Shown piece by piece: positions 1-11,060 of a DNA stretch of 64,000 bases. Below the pieces are notes generated by a model. That model was not told where the DNA came from. It searched no databases and saw only the letters and a list, made by a program, of their open reading frames with translations. The DNA lies in NCBI GenBank assembly GCA_002007465.1, contig LNAC01000277.1, positions 314,727 to 378,726 on the forward strand, written 5' to 3'. The stretch is from Ailurus styani. Lineage: Eukaryota; Chordata; Mammalia; Carnivora; Ailuridae. Within the stretch, counting starts at the first letter, position 1; each line of letters opens with the position of its first letter. A program made the translations under genes and the position numbers.

Positions 1-134
1 CATGTAAGACCACTGGCAATGTCTGCAATAGCAAAACACTGACAACCCAAGTGGCAACCAATAGGAAAATAGTTGAATGAAATGTGTTATACCCACACAA
101 TACAATATGATTGCAAAGAAAATTAACATCTGCT

Positions 135-329
135 GGGTGTCTGGGTGGCTCAGTGGGTTAAAACCTTTGCCTTCGGCTCAGGTCATGATCTCAGGGTCCT
201 GGGATAGAGGCCCGCATCGGGCTCTCTGCTCGGCAGGGAGACTGCTTCCTCCTCTCTCTCTGCCTACTTGTAATGTCTCTCTGTCAAATAAATAAATAAA
301 TAAAAAGCTTTAAAAAAAAAAGAAAAGAA
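135..329 (+). mobile_element. CAN SINE (SINEC), young subtype
   Basis: tRNA-like head with tggctcagtgggtt (A-box region), a CT-rich tract and an AATAAATAAATAAA tail. It is flanked by a perfect 20-nt target-site duplication, aaagaaaattaacatctgct, at 115-134 and 330-349, so this is a fairly recent insertion. Confidence 0.96.
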
Positions 330-385
330 AAAGAAAATTAACATCTGCTATACCTAACATGAATAAATATACGAAACAATCTTGA

Positions 386-566
386 GGGGTGCCTGGGTGG
401 CTCAGTCCCTTAGGTGTCTGCCTTCAGCTCAGGTCATGATCTCAGGGTCCTGAGATCCAGCCCCATGTGGGGCTCCCTGCTCCGTGGGGAGCCTGCTTCT
501 CCTTATCCTTCCTGTTCATGCTTTCTCTCTGTCGAATAAATAAAATTTTTTAAAAAATTTTAAAAA
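386..566 (+). mobile_element. CAN SINE (SINEC), older subtype
   Basis: Head ggggtgcctgggtggctcag at 386-405, the catgatctcagggtcctgag core, a CT tract and an A-rich tail. I do not see a clean target-site duplication. Confidence 0.92.
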
Positions 567-1144
567 TGTTGAGGAAAAGGCAAGTGACAGAGACTATATA
601 TCATTTGTACAGTACTCAAAGAAAAAAGTAAAGATAAACAGTACAGTACTTAAGCAGACATAAATTAGAGCTAAAACCATATTCTCACTTGAAAACTTGG
701 GCCTGGGGGTGAGAGGTAAGAGACTGTGATAGGAAAAGGTAGATACAAGTTTTTGGTAATATTCTAGTTCTTGGACTGAGTAGTAGATACACAGTTTTCA
801 TTATATCATTATGCTTGATAACTAATAGTGATATTACATGTAATCATTTGTATATATCATTTTTTAATTATAAAAGACATTTTAATTACAAAAGTCGAGT
901 GAAGTCAGTTTTGAGGGTGGCTAGAGGAAGGCTAGTGGGACTGTTGCACGCTGAAAGGTTAACTCTGTTGGCAATACAAAATACTGGATTACTTTTTGTT
1001 TCTACAAAAACAGATGTCTATCTGTTTCTTTTAACCCTGTTTCTGCATACTTCATAAGATCTGCTCTTCAAAAAAAAAAAAGTCCTTATAAGGCAATTGA
1101 TGCCACGTAACTTACTTCCTGCCAAGTCTCTGAGTAATGCTTCT

Positions 1145-1328
1145 TTTTTTTTTTCTTTAAAGATTTTATTTATTTATTGGACAGAGAGAGACATTGCAAG
1201 TAGGCAGAGAGAGGAGGAAGCAGGCTCCCGGCCGAGCAGGGAGCCCGATGCGGGCCTCGATCCCAGGACTCTGGGATCATGACCTGAGCCAAAGCAGAGG
1301 CTTTAACCCACTGAGCCACCCAGGCACC
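1145..1328 (-). mobile_element. CAN SINE, antisense
   Basis: Reverse-complement layout: T-rich start, aaagattttatttatttatt, GA-rich tract, then ..ccactgagccacccaggcac at the right end. The 15-nt target-site duplication ctgagtaatgcttct is perfect (1130-1144 and 1329-1343). Confidence 0.96.
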
Positions 1329-1465
1329 CTGAGTAATGCTTCTGAGCAGCTGAATAGCATCATAGTATAGTGGTAATGAGTTCATGTTCCAGAGTTCAAC
1401 TGCCGGGCTCCAAAGCTGTGATACCAATTGCTGGCTCTGTGACCTAACGCAAATTATTTAGTCTC

Positions 1466-1573
1466 AGGGTGCCTGGCTGGCTCAGTCGGTGGAGCACGCG
1501 ACTCTTGATCTCAGAGTTGTAGGTTCTAGCCCCATGCTGGATGTAGAGATTACTTAAACATAAAAATCTTTAA
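1466..1573 (+). mobile_element. Short tRNA-type CAN SINE lacking the CT tract
   Basis: Starts agggtgcctggctggctcag and ends ..gtagagattacttaaacataaa, the short SINEC form without a CT-rich middle. It and the SINE directly after it share one 15-nt target-site duplication, aaattatttagtctc (1451-1465 and 1765-1779). The second SINE therefore landed in this one's A-tail. Confidence 0.85.
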
Positions 1574-1764
1574 GGGCGCCTGGGTGGCTCAGTGGGTTAA
1601 AGCCTCTGCCTTCGGCTCAGGTCATGATCTCAGGGTCCTGGGATCGAGGCCCATATCGGGCTCCCTGCTTGGCAGGGAGCCTGCTTCTCCCTCTCTCTCT
1701 GCCTGCCTCTGCCTACTTGTGATCTCTCTCTCTCTCTCTGTCAAATAAATAAAATCTTAAAAAA
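1574..1764 (+). mobile_element. CAN SINE (young subtype) nested in the tail of the previous SINE
   Basis: Full head gggcgcctgggtggctcag, the tgggttaaagcc diagnostic, CT tract and AATAAATAAAATCTT tail. It is joined directly to the short SINE at 1466-1573. Confidence 0.95.
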
Positions 1765-1905
1765 AAATTATTTAGTCTCTCAGTCTCACTTTTGTAATCT
1801 TTACAATGAGGATGATAATAAGAGCCCTACCATATTTCACTGATGTGAGAATTAAATTATTTAATTGTATAGTAAAATGCTTGACACTGGATATTCAGTA
1901 ACAAA

Positions 1906-2790
1906 ATTTTCATTTCTGGAAACATGGTACCCACAACAACTTTTCTGCAAAAAAAATACCTCAAAAATACGCCATATAAAACATTTTAAATTTTTAAAAG
2001 ATGCAACCTGCATTGGTAAGAAAATAAAAACTACTTATATCCTGATCTTGGTCTCTAGTATCATTCCCCACAAAAAGAAACCAGGGCTCCCTAGAGAAAG
2101 AGTTAATTCCAGAGGTAGGACAGGAAGAATACAAAGGGGAGCCTGGACCATTTCGGTAGGGCTTAAAAACAAGGAAACTTTCAAAGATTATTGGATTCAT
2201 AACAAAAGGACCCAGAACTCAGTTGAAGGAGATCTAAGTAGCCTACTACTGATAATATAAGCATCAGAAAGAATGATTATAGCTGAATGACATACACTGA
2301 ATATATAAAAATGCAAAATTCCATTATATTGAAAAAAATACATAGCTGAAGGAGAGGGGGAACTCATTTGTCACCATCCAAAAGAAGCTCTTAAACCAAA
2401 TTCTTACTTTGAAAATTAGTAAAGGGAAAAATTAAGCATTTATCTTGTCTTTCTAGTGTAAAATATATTTCAAGAGAACCAAATGGCTCTACTATACAGA
2501 AGAATACCAGCTAACAAATATAGAAGGAATAATAGAATTAATTAGAACTCTTCATTTCTCAGCTCTTAATGAAATCATTGATCTGTGTTTTAACAAGTGA
2601 ATGAATGGACTATTGATTGACAAAGGCTACAAGCATTAGGTGAATGGTTAATAGGAACTGGACATTCATATGGTGTTGAAGGAGCACATGGATTCTTCTT
2701 GGTCACAAGTGAGAAATGTCACTGTTCCTCCAGGAGATCAGGATGCCATCTCCCAGTGTCTCTTAATGATATGTACACAAAGTACACAAC
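1906..2790. other. No gene; degraded repeat-like sequence
   Basis: AT-rich with many stops in all frames. An ORF of 131 codons at 1865-2260 begins inside the MIR and has no recognisable domain, so I treat it as chance. Parts look like very old interspersed repeat, but I cannot assign a family. Confidence 0.4.
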
Positions 2791-3223
2791 TCTTCACATG
2801 TGCAAGCCACAAAATGTCCACCTCACACCTTTAATTTTGAAATAAATTCCAGACCTAAACCTCAAATAAAACTTCCAGAAAACATTGGAGAACACTTTTG
2901 GGAGAAGACAAAATCCACAAACTACTTTTAAAAATAACAAATGGACTTCATGAAAATGTAAAACTTATGTTCTTCAGAGGACATCATTAAAAGAAAGAGA
3001 AGAAGTCACATGGAGAAAATATGCACAATATACTTACATGACAAAGGACTTGAATCCAGAATATCTAAAGAATTCTTAAAACTCAATAACAAGACCATAA
3101 CACAATTCTTTAAATGGACAAAGTATTTGAACAGGGCCTTCATAAAAGAAAAAGGTATACAAATGATCAATAAGCACCAATGAAAAAATGCTCAATATCA
3201 CTGCAAATTAAAACCACAATGAT

Positions 3224-3421
3224 GGGACACCTGACTGGCCCAGTCAGTTAAGCATCTGCCTTTTAGCTCAGGTCATGATCCCAGGGTCTTGGGACTGAGT
3301 CCCACATCGCCCTCCTTGCTTAGCAGGGAGCCTGCTTCTCCCTCTGCCTGCCACTTCTCCCTGCTTGTGCACTCTCTTGCTCTCTCACTGACAAATAAAT
3401 AAAAATCTTAAAAAAAAAAAA
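3224..3421 (+). mobile_element. CAN SINE inside L1
   Basis: Head gggacacctgactggcccag (diverged), core catgatcccagggtcttggg, CT tract, A-tail. Flanking duplication aaaccacaatga (3211-3222) versus aaagcacaatga (after the tail), one mismatch. Confidence 0.93.
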
Positions 3422-3743
3422 AGCACAATGAGATACCACTGCAGACCTACTAATGGCCAAACTAAAGAGTGGCAATATGACGTGTTAGAGAGGATGTGGA
3501 ATAACTAGATCTCTCAAACACTGCAGGTAAGAATGTAAGGCACGACTAATTTGGAAAACATTTTGGCAGTCTTTTAGAAAGTTAGACATATACTCACCCT
3601 ATGACCCTATAGCTCTATTCCTAGGTATTTGCCCAAGATAAATGATTTGTTCACATAGAGATATGTACATAAATATTCATAGCAACTTTATTTTTAGCAA
3701 CTAAAAGCTAAAACAAACCCAATGTCTATCATAAGATAAATGG

Positions 3744-4325
3744 TGTAGGGGAAGGAATATACTTTTGCTCTATCTTTTTAGATTCAGTGACTGGAGCCTA
3801 CAAATTAAATCAGAAAAAGGCAGATTAACAGAAGGGGGAAAAACAGTTTATTTACATGTGTAATGTATATAAATACAGGAGAACTCAATGATATGTAAGT
3901 CAAAGGGGTGGTTAGAATTTGAGGCTTATATACCATCTTAACAAAGGTGATAATTTGCAGATAAATGTCAAGACAAGGGAAAAGGGGTTGAACTTCTAGG
4001 GGCGATAAATTGCGGGAAGGTAAACATGAGGGGGGAAAGAATGGGAGATAAAGATTATTTTAATAACATTTGTTATGCAGACCCATGCTGTGTTTTCTGT
4101 CTTCATTGATAAGGGTTGTTCTTCCCCTCTTGGTACAGGAGAGGGCAGGGGGAACACCTTCACAAGGGGAAATTTATGCTCTGCTTTTAGGCAGATGGGG
4201 GGAAGGCAAAAGTTCTTTCAGCATCTGCTATTTCCCAGTTGTATTTCCCTGCTGTTTCTCAATTGTATCCAGATAATTCTTGTGCCAAAGTGGCATATTT
4301 TGAAGTAGCATATTCTGATCCCCTT
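3744..4325 (-). mobile_element. Solo LTR of an endogenous retrovirus-like element
   Basis: A 0.58-kb block interrupts an otherwise continuous L1 3' UTR. It begins TG on the plus strand, has no internal retroviral sequence, and its right end resembles LTR starts of the form ttaaaggggatcag on the minus strand. The short flanks aatgg/aatgt could be a degraded 5-bp duplication. The family is not assigned and the orientation is tentative. Confidence 0.5.
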
Positions 4326-4700
4326 TAATGTATAAACGAATTGGAGTGAATCTTTAAAATGGCATACTACTCATCAATAAAAAGAAACAAACTCCTGATA
4401 CATACAATATGGCTGGATTTCAAAAGAGTAGATTCTACTTGACTTCATGTATATGAATCTAGAAAAGGAAAATACCATTTATAATGACAGAAAACAGACC
4501 ACTGGATTCTCAGACCCAGGGATGGAGAACACTGACCGGAAGGAAAACAAGGAAACTTTTTGGGCAGTAATGGAAATGTTTTATACCCTAATTGTGGTAT
4601 TGATTACACAGATGTATGTGTCAGTCAAAAGTCCTCAAACTATATACTTAAAATGAATGTATTTTATGTAAACTATTCCTCAAAAAGTTCGTATAAATTT

Positions 4701-5085
4701 TAAAAATATTAGCACACTGAATCCAGCCCTACAAAGAAATGAAAATCATTCTTCCCCAAGAGAAAGGAAAAAAACAAAACAAAACTTCTCACAACTAAGT
4801 TAGTTTTATTCTGTAAATACAGATTAGTTTAGTATTGGATGAACAACGGCATTTACCACATTAACAAATTAAAGGAGAAAAATATATAATCATCTATAGA
4901 AAGATCATATAAAATTTAGCAAGGATTCATTACTTTGGCAATCTACAAACAAAAGGGAGGAGCATCCTTATTCTCCTAAGGTGGATCCACAAAAAAACCC
5001 GCAGGAAGTTTTTAGTTAGTACTAGCTATAATACACACACAGGCACTACCGTTTAATGGCTAATGTGATTTCCTCTACAATTCAA
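4701..5085 (+). mobile_element. Old L1 ORF2 fragment
   Basis: Diverged matches in order to the L1 ORF2 stretch around gaatccagc..accacattaacaaattaaag, aaaatttagcaagg, then ggtgtccgc-like and the maturation segment. Many stops. Confidence 0.6.
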
Positions 5086-5840
5086 GAAGAATTGCTGAAC
5101 CTACTAAAATCCAGATCTGAGTTGCATAGAGATATAGTTTATAAATCCTGACCTGAAAGATACAAAAAACCTACTGCTGGCATTTTAAATGTAATCATTT
5201 AAGAAACGAAGTGAGATTTAAGCATATTCACTTTAAATGCAAACTAATATGATTAAAACCAAATGTGTGATGTCATTAATTTTGACAAATATTTATTGAG
5301 TGCAAGTCACCATGAGGGGATGTAAGATACAATAATGAACCAGAGTTGGGAGACTTTTTTTTTTAAATGAAATCATGTCATGATCTAGGGATTTATTTTG
5401 TCATACACAAGAGATAAAACTGTCTCCTCGGTTATGTTTTATTCTCTGTATTTTGTGTTTATCATTCAAGAATTGTATTATTGAAGAGGTTTCCCAATGC
5501 ACAGTCTCATGAAAAATTCAACAGCTTGTTAAGGACTGGGAATTTTCACAGCAAAACGAAGAAACGTCATATTTCTGGTTTAGGGTATAAAATAAATTAT
5601 TAACAAAAACTCATAAAAATTTTTTTCAAGAGAACAGTGGCAAGGGGAAAAGAAAGATTGATTTTGCAACAAAAGGGGGGTAGTGGGGGAACTGGCTAAA
5701 TACAAGTCAGCATCTCATACCAGAACAAAACTTAAAACAAACTGAAGAAAAGTGCAAGCTTTGGTGTGTTGTGAATAACCACATTGTTAATATGCTCCAG
5801 TGTCTGTCTTTTGGGTTCCTTTCTCTATTTGGAAGCACGT
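5086..5840. other. Intergenic, mostly unassigned; L2-like fragment inside
   Basis: No gene. Positions 5284-5345 (gacaaatatttattgagtgc..) resemble the 3' end of L2 or MIR-type elements. The remainder has no recognisable structure. Confidence 0.4.
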
Positions 5841-7000
5841 AATTATTGGACTCCAATCATTTTGCATTTACCTTTCCTTCTGACTTCTTCCCTCCAGCAC
5901 TCTGTAAGGTCACCAGGACCCTAATTGGCCAGTGGTCTCTTTTCAGCCTAACCACTCAGCTAATCTCACCTGGCACTCTTTTTGTAAACACTGCTCCCCA
6001 CTTAGCTTCAGTGCTACTTGTCTTCCCCAGTTCTGCCTCCGCCTCCTCAAACTTCACCCCAGTCTTCTCTCTACCAGAGGATTCTCAAGTTCCCCCATGT
6101 CTGCAGCCTCCACTGGACAATGATGGTTTCCACAGCTGAACCCCACCTTTCTCCTGCACTCCAGGCTTCTGCCTCTGCTCCTGGAAAATGCCACCTCAGA
6201 ATGCTCAAAACTGAACGTACTGTCTCTCTCTTACCAAACCTCTTCCTCCAACTGTGCTTCACCATTCATAACATCACTGCTCACCTGACTGCAAGGCACT
6301 AATCTCAGAATCAGGGCCTCCATCTCCCTCCCACCACCATACCCAAAGAGTCTCCAGTTGGGCCAAGTCTGCTCCTTGGCATCAACTACATCTGGGCACT
6401 CCTCATCTCCAGCTGTTTTGGTTAAGCCTTCATCCTCTTATCTAGACTGCGGCTGCTGGTCCACCTGCCTCCAGTTCCTTACCTTCACCCCATTCTGCCT
6501 CCAGGGTGATATTTTAAAATATGATCTGCTTATGTTACTTCCTGCCTGCTTGAATCTCTCCATGTTTCTCCAGTGCCAAGAGGTTAAAGTACTAATTTCT
6601 TAGGAGAAGATGTAAGGCTTAAAAAAACCTGGACTCCACCTATTTTTTCAGCTTTATCTCATTTTTCTCCCCACACTGCACCCCCGCACAAAATACATAT
6701 GCACACCTGTTTCTCCCACACTCACATTATGCTCAGCCATACTAAACTGATACTTCTTGAAGACACCTTTCTCTTCCGTGCTTCCTTGCCTTTGCACACG
6801 TGAGTCCTCTACTTGGAGTGTCCATCCCTCAAACTCAGAATCACCAGATTTAGCAAATAAAAACACAGGATGCCCATAGATCTGAATTCTTCTATGTGGT
6901 CTGAAGTATATCCCGTACACTATGTTAACATTTTCACCTTTCATTCACCAATAAAATTCAGGAGTTGTCATTCAACCCTAAAGACATTCCTCCCACACCA
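5841..7000 (+). mobile_element. L2 (LINE2) 3' half
   Basis: C/T-rich sequence following L2 order: ..gctcaaaactgaacgtac (usual aaaactgaactc), ..gatattttaaaatatgatctgcttatgtta (usual atctgatcatgtc), ..gcctttgcacacgtg. The ORFs seen here (for example 5846-6139 and 6018-6302) are artefacts of this stop-poor repeat. Around 6840-6950 a different unassigned repeat interrupts it. Confidence 0.8.
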
Positions 7001-7089
7001 GAGCATGGCAGAATGTGGCCTCTTGCTTTAAATGTCACAGAAATGCATGTCTGTCTCAGCTGTGGATGTTGTTTTAACAGCTACTGTTA

Positions 7090-7300
7090 TTCAGTGCTAA
7101 AACCAGGCTAAGGGTCTCATATGCATTACACCTTGTTTGTCATCTCAATTGTCCTATTAGGTAGGTAATATTACTAATTTTCATTTTATAGATGAGGAAA
7201 CCAAGGCATGGAGAAGATACAGAACTTGGCACAAGTTCTATAAGTAGGGAAGCACAGAATCTGCCTCATTGCAGAGCCCACATGATTCATCTTTGCACTT
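7090..7300 (-). mobile_element. MIR SINE, antisense
   Basis: Contains ..cctattaggtaggtaatattac..tttatagatgaggaaaccaaggcatgg.., the reverse complement of the MIR core and tail. Confidence 0.85.
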
Positions 7301-7398
7301 TGATAACTTATGTTTATAGTACTTTGCAATTTGTGAAGCTCTTTTTTCCTTTTCCTCATGTGATGTCTTAGAAAAAAGTGTAAGAATAATATGACCAA

Positions 7399-7607
7399 GG
7401 GCGCCTGGGTGGCTCAGTGGGTTAAAGCCTCTGCTTTCGGCTCAGGTCATGATCTCAGCGTCCTGGGATCGAGGCCCACATCGGGCTCTCTGCTCAGCAG
7501 GGAGCCTGCTTCCTCCTCTCCCTGTCTCTCTGCCTGCTTCTCTGCCTACTTGTAATTTCTCTCTGTGTGTCAAATAAATAAATAAAATCTTAAAAAAAAA
7601 AAAAAAA
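7399..7607 (+). mobile_element. CAN SINE (young subtype)
   Basis: gggcgcctgggtggctcag head, tgggttaaagcc, CT tract and a long A-tail. The 17-nt duplication aagaataatatgaccaa lies at 7382-7398 and 7608-7624 with one mismatch. Confidence 0.97.
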
Positions 7608-7764
7608 AAGAATAGTATGACCAAGATTCATCATGTACCACCATCCACAAGAAATACAACACAAATAAAGCCAAAGCCCCCAGTAACATTCCCTTCCCCA
7701 GTATACACCATTTTTAATTGGTGCTTAGTCTTCTAATTCCTGTATATGTAGTATAAATCTAAAT

Positions 7765-7940
7765 ATTATTTTATATATTTTCATTTAAATTCAATTAGCC
7801 AACATACAGTACCTTTTTAGTTTCAGATGTAGAGTTCAATATTTTATCAGTTGCATATAACACCTAGTACTCATCACATCACCCAATTACCCTGTCCCCC
7901 CAACCCTGTCCCCCAAGCCCTTCCTCTATTATGAATATAG
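7765..7940 (-). mobile_element. Carnivore-type L1 3' UTR fragment, antisense
   Basis: ttcatttaaattcaattagccaacat..tgtagagttcaat..cacctagtactcatcacat is the reverse complement of the carnivore L1 3' end. Direct repeats of about 24 nt at 7733-7756 and 8039-8062 bracket it (see findings). Confidence 0.8.
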
Positions 7941-8039
7941 GTATATTCAGATTCATACAGTACCTCTTTCCAAATGGCAGAAGTATGCATTGGTGGGAGA
8001 GAGGAGGAGAAAGGAATAAGTCAGAGAAATGCCAGTGAC

Positions 8040-8465
8040 TAATTCCTGTATATGTACTATAAAATGTATAATATTTTCTATATTTAACATATTATCATAC
8101 TGTATGCATTTGTCAGCAGCCTGCATTTTCCTCTCCTATTGTATTGTTTAGACTTAATGTTGGTATGTGTAATCCTAGTCATTCATTTTTGCTGTATAAT
8201 TCTTCACTAAATGACTATATCACAATGTATCCATTCATTCTCTTGTTAATGGATATTGTTGCCATTTCTGGGGTTTTTTTCTTACTTTGATTTTCATTTT
8301 ATTTTGGTTTTTTGTTTGGTTGGTTTTGTTGGGTTTTTTTAATTGGCCAGAAATAAAGGCTACTCTAAAATTTTTGTACATGGCTCCTCAGGCACACGTG
8401 CAAGAATTTCTCTTTAGTAAGTACATGAGAGTGGGATTTCTCTTAAGTGTATGTACATTATTATA
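8040..8465 (-). mobile_element. Old L1 3' end, antisense
   Basis: tcacaatgtatccattcattctc..ggatattgttgccatttc..gcacacgtgcaagaatttctc is the reverse complement of the L1 ORF2 end. A T/G-rich run near 8270-8340 interrupts it. Confidence 0.75.
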
Positions 8466-8479
8466 TTAGAGGTCTTAGA

Positions 8480-9280
8480 CAACAGAGTAAGACAAGAAAA
8501 AGTCACAAGAGTTAGAAAGAACCTAAACTGCCAGTACTTAGTCAGTTTTATTGGCTATATGAAAAATCCAGAATTTAATAAGTCAAAATTTTTATGAGAG
8601 CTCAACAAAAGTAGCTATATATTTATTGTTCAAAAATCTGTTACATGCTTATGCTATAACAACAAATTAGAAAATGTAAAATTTAAGATTAGAAATAAAT
8701 TTTACAAAAGATGTATAAGACCTTTATGAAGAAAATCATTAAAAATTATAAGATGCACTATAAACCTAAATAGATATACTGTATTCATAAATAGAAAGAC
8801 TCGGTATCATAAGAATGTCAGTTTCCCTCAAAGTAATCTGTAAATTCATTGCAATTCCAATCATAATCCCTACAAGATCACTACAGACTGGGAGAGAATA
8901 TGTGTAATACATATGTCCAACAAAGAATACGTATCTTGGATATAAAAAAAAATCATACAAGCTAAGCGAAATAAGTCAGAGAAAGACAAACACCATATGA
9001 TTTCACTCATGTGTGGAATTTAAGAAACAAAACAAAGGGGAAAAAATAAGAGAGAGAGACAGCAAGAAACAGACTCTTAATTATAGAGAACAATCTGATG
9101 GCTACCAGAGGAGGGATGGAGAAGGGGGGTGGGTTAAGTAGGTGATGGGGATTATGGTGCACACTTGTTGAGATGCACACAGGGTGATGTATGGAACTGT
9201 TGAATTACTCTACTGTTTACCTGAAACTAAAATAACATTATACATTAACTGGAATTAAGAAATTAAAAAAAATACAAGAT
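8480..9280 (+). mobile_element. L1 fragments: old ORF2 piece plus carnivore-type L1 3' end
   Basis: 8480-8880 is a worn ORF2 stretch (..aaatttttacaaaagatgtat.., aatgtcagtttccctcaaag, gcaattccaatcataatccc). From about 8940 a better preserved L1 3' end follows (gaaataagtcagagaaagac, catatgatttcactcatgtg, tgggttaagtaggtgatggg) and ends with an A-rich tail at 9270-9280. These are probably two separate insertions. Confidence 0.8.
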
Positions 9281-9329
9281 AAAGTAAAAACAAAATAACA
9301 GGAATATAGGCTGTATAAATGTGGTTATT

Positions 9330-9850
9330 TAAAATACGTCACAAATTCTGTCCACACTGCCTTCAAAAGGTAGAGTTAATTCCCCTCTCCTTGAGAGTGA
9401 GCTGGGTTGGGTAACTCATGCCCAAAAAATAGAATAAGTGGAAATGATAGTATGTAAGTGACTTTTAAGACTAAGTCATAAAGGCATCATGACTTCATCG
9501 TTGCTCAATCTTGGATTACATGCTCTGGAAAACACTAACTGCCATGTCATGAGGACGCTCAAGCAGCCCTATAGAATGGTCCAAATGGCAAGGAACTGAG
9601 GTCTCTTGGCAAGGAATTGAAGACTCCAGTGAATAACCATATGAATGACCTATCCTGGGAGCAGATTCTCCAGCCCTGGTCAAGTCTTCAGATGACCACA
9701 GTCCCAGCTGACATCTTGAGATGTTATGTAAAATCCTGATACAGAATAATACAGCTAAGCCACTCCCAGATTTTCTAACACTCAGAAATTATGAGATAAT
9801 AAATTTTTGCTCTTTAAGTCTGCTAGTATAGGATTTATGTGTTATAATCA
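9330..9850 (+). mobile_element. MaLR-type LTR (MLT1-like)
   Basis: Recognisable LTR motifs in order: gctgccatgtcatgagga, ctcaagcagccctatag, gtcaagtcttcagatgac, ccagctgacatcttgag, agctaagccactcccaga, gagataataaatttttgctc (carrying the poly(A) signal). No internal region, so it is a solo LTR. Confidence 0.65.
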
Positions 9851-9879
9851 ATATCTAATAAGAGATAATAAATACAGGC

Positions 9880-10400
9880 AGTTACACCTTAACAGCATAG
9901 TGACTGGGAGCACAAATGCTGAGCCAAACTGTCCAGATTCAAATTCTGGCTTTGTTATATAACTTGGACTGGATCACCTGATGGAAGAACCAAGTGGTAC
10001 TTGGAGATCTTGGAGGATAGGAGGTTTATTTAACGCTGCAGACTCAGAAGACAGTGCTGAGCACAAAGAGGGTAGTTTATACACTTTCGCTTGCTTATCT
10101 ATGGCACCGCAGGGCAGGCAACAAGCGGGGCAGGAGGGAAAACCCGAAATGGCTCTTCGGCCAGGACTGGGATTGGTCAACCACCTTAAAACACAGATTT
10201 CCCTTATCAGCCTCACTGCTGATTAATCATGTGACTATGGGAAGTGACTAATCCTGTGACTACCTTAGTTTACTCATCCTTGAAGCGGAGATAAAATACC
10301 ATATAAAACCACTATGAGGGGTAAGTGCAAATTGATACAAGTAAAGCACCAAAGAGAATACCTGGTCCACAAGAAACGTCAAAAAGTGTTAGCCACTGTT
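9880..10400 (+). mobile_element. MIR SINE, interrupted by an LTR
   Basis: The left part (catagtgactgggagcacaa..ccagattcaaattctggctt) and the right part (gtgactatgggaagtgacta..agtttactcatccttgaag..gtaaagcacc) join into one MIR once 9970-10229 is removed. Confidence 0.8.
9970..10229 (-). mobile_element. Small solo LTR (class I ERV-like) inserted in MIR
   Basis: On the minus strand it runs TG..CA, with a TATAAA box at about 10077-10082 followed roughly 50 nt later by AATAAA and a U5-like pyrimidine-rich end (cctcctatcctccaagatctc). That is the R/U5 order of a retroviral LTR. It is about 260 bp long. I could not see a clean target-site duplication. The ORFs on both strands here (9974-10251) are shadows. 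Confidence 0.55.
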
Positions 10401-11060
10401 ATGAATTCACAAAAGACTAAACGTGAATGGAAAATTAGATGCTTAGATGCTCAACCTCATTAGAAATTAGGGAAACAGGGCGCCTGGGTGGCTCAGTCAG
10501 TTAAGCGTCTGCCTTTGGCTCAGGTCATGATCCCAGGGTCCTGGGATCCAGCCCCACATCATGCTCCCTGCTCAGTAGGGAACCCGCTTCTTCCTCTGCT
10601 CCTCCTCCTCACCCATTCAGGTCCTCTTCTCTCTCTCTCTGTCTCAAAAATAAAATCTTTTCTAAAAAAAGAAATTAGAGAAACAAAACCACAATGAGAT
10701 ACCATTTGTCCTCCATAAAATTAGCAAAAAGTGTAGTTGGTTGGAGTGATGGTAATGTGGGCACGCTCACTGTGTGATTATTTACCACGATGTATACGTG
10801 TGATATGAGTAGTCTTGTGTGTGTAGGTTATACTTCAATTTGAAAGTAATTTCAAAAAAATAAATAACACAATACACAAAAAATCCAATCTTCTCCGACA
10901 TTCTACCCTTAACCCAGAAGATGCTCCGTCAATATCAATTATTGGCAAAGACTTATGAAAAGAGCTCATGTCTTGCTGATGGGAGTATAAATTGATACAG
11001 CTATTTTGGAAAACGGTTTGGAAATTTTAACAAAGTTGAAAATGGACAAGTAATATTTTA
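10401..11060 (+). mobile_element. Old L1 ORF2 end, interrupted by SINE
   Basis: gatgctcaacctcattag..SINE..accacaatgagataccattt..attagcaaaaagtg..gcacgctcac..gggagtataaattgatacagct follows the L1 ORF2 3' end. A short piece of another L1 tail sits at about 10790-10880. Confidence 0.75.
10478..10670 (+). mobile_element. CAN SINE inside L1
   Basis: gggcgcctgggtggctcagt head, tcagttaagcgtctgcc, CT tract and A-tail. Flanking duplication gaaattagggaaaca (10463-10477) and gaaattagagaaaca (10671-10685), one mismatch. Confidence 0.96.

Larger units (their letters stand above)
1..870 (+). mobile_element. Old L1 3' end (L1ME-like), interrupted by two SINEs
   Basis: The pieces outside the two SINEs follow the order of an old L1 3' region: a degraded form of the taggaaaa..gttgaatgaa..acacaatac stretch, then a tail rich in gtggttac/tacac-type motifs. 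There is no open frame. It is strongly diverged, and the right boundary is uncertain. Confidence 0.5.
1355..1905 (+). mobile_element. MIR SINE, split by two CAN SINEs
   Basis: The left part carries tagtatagtgg..ttcatgttccagagttcaa..ctggctctgtgacc. The right part resumes with tttagtctctcagtctcac..gaggatgataataagag and the tail aaaatgcttgacac. This is the MIR order from tRNA-like head to 3' end. Positions 1466-1764 are inserted SINEs. Confidence 0.8.
2791..4700 (+). mobile_element. Old L1 (L1M) ORF2 end and 3' UTR, interrupted
   Basis: The segment runs in L1 order: ..tggacttcatgaaaatg.., ggacttgaatccagaatat, aaaatgctcaatatcac, gagataccact, gatgtggaata, then the 3' end (ggcatactactcatcaata..ttttatgtaaactattcctc). 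It is interrupted by a SINE at 3224-3421 and by a solo LTR at 3744-4325. No intact reading frame remains. Confidence 0.85.

Noticed and set aside
1361..1440. tRNA gene candidates from A/B-box-like motifs
   Set aside because: All tRNA-like motifs sit in MIR or CAN SINEs; none folds as a functional tRNA by eye.
1865..2260. 131-codon ORF, the longest in the window
   Set aside because: Begins in the tail of a MIR and runs through AT-rich degraded sequence; no recognisable motif.
5846..6302. Three overlapping ORFs of 63-97 codons
   Set aside because: C/T-rich L2 3' region with few stops; the same pattern recurs at 52413-52886 and 61407-61915, which are also L2.
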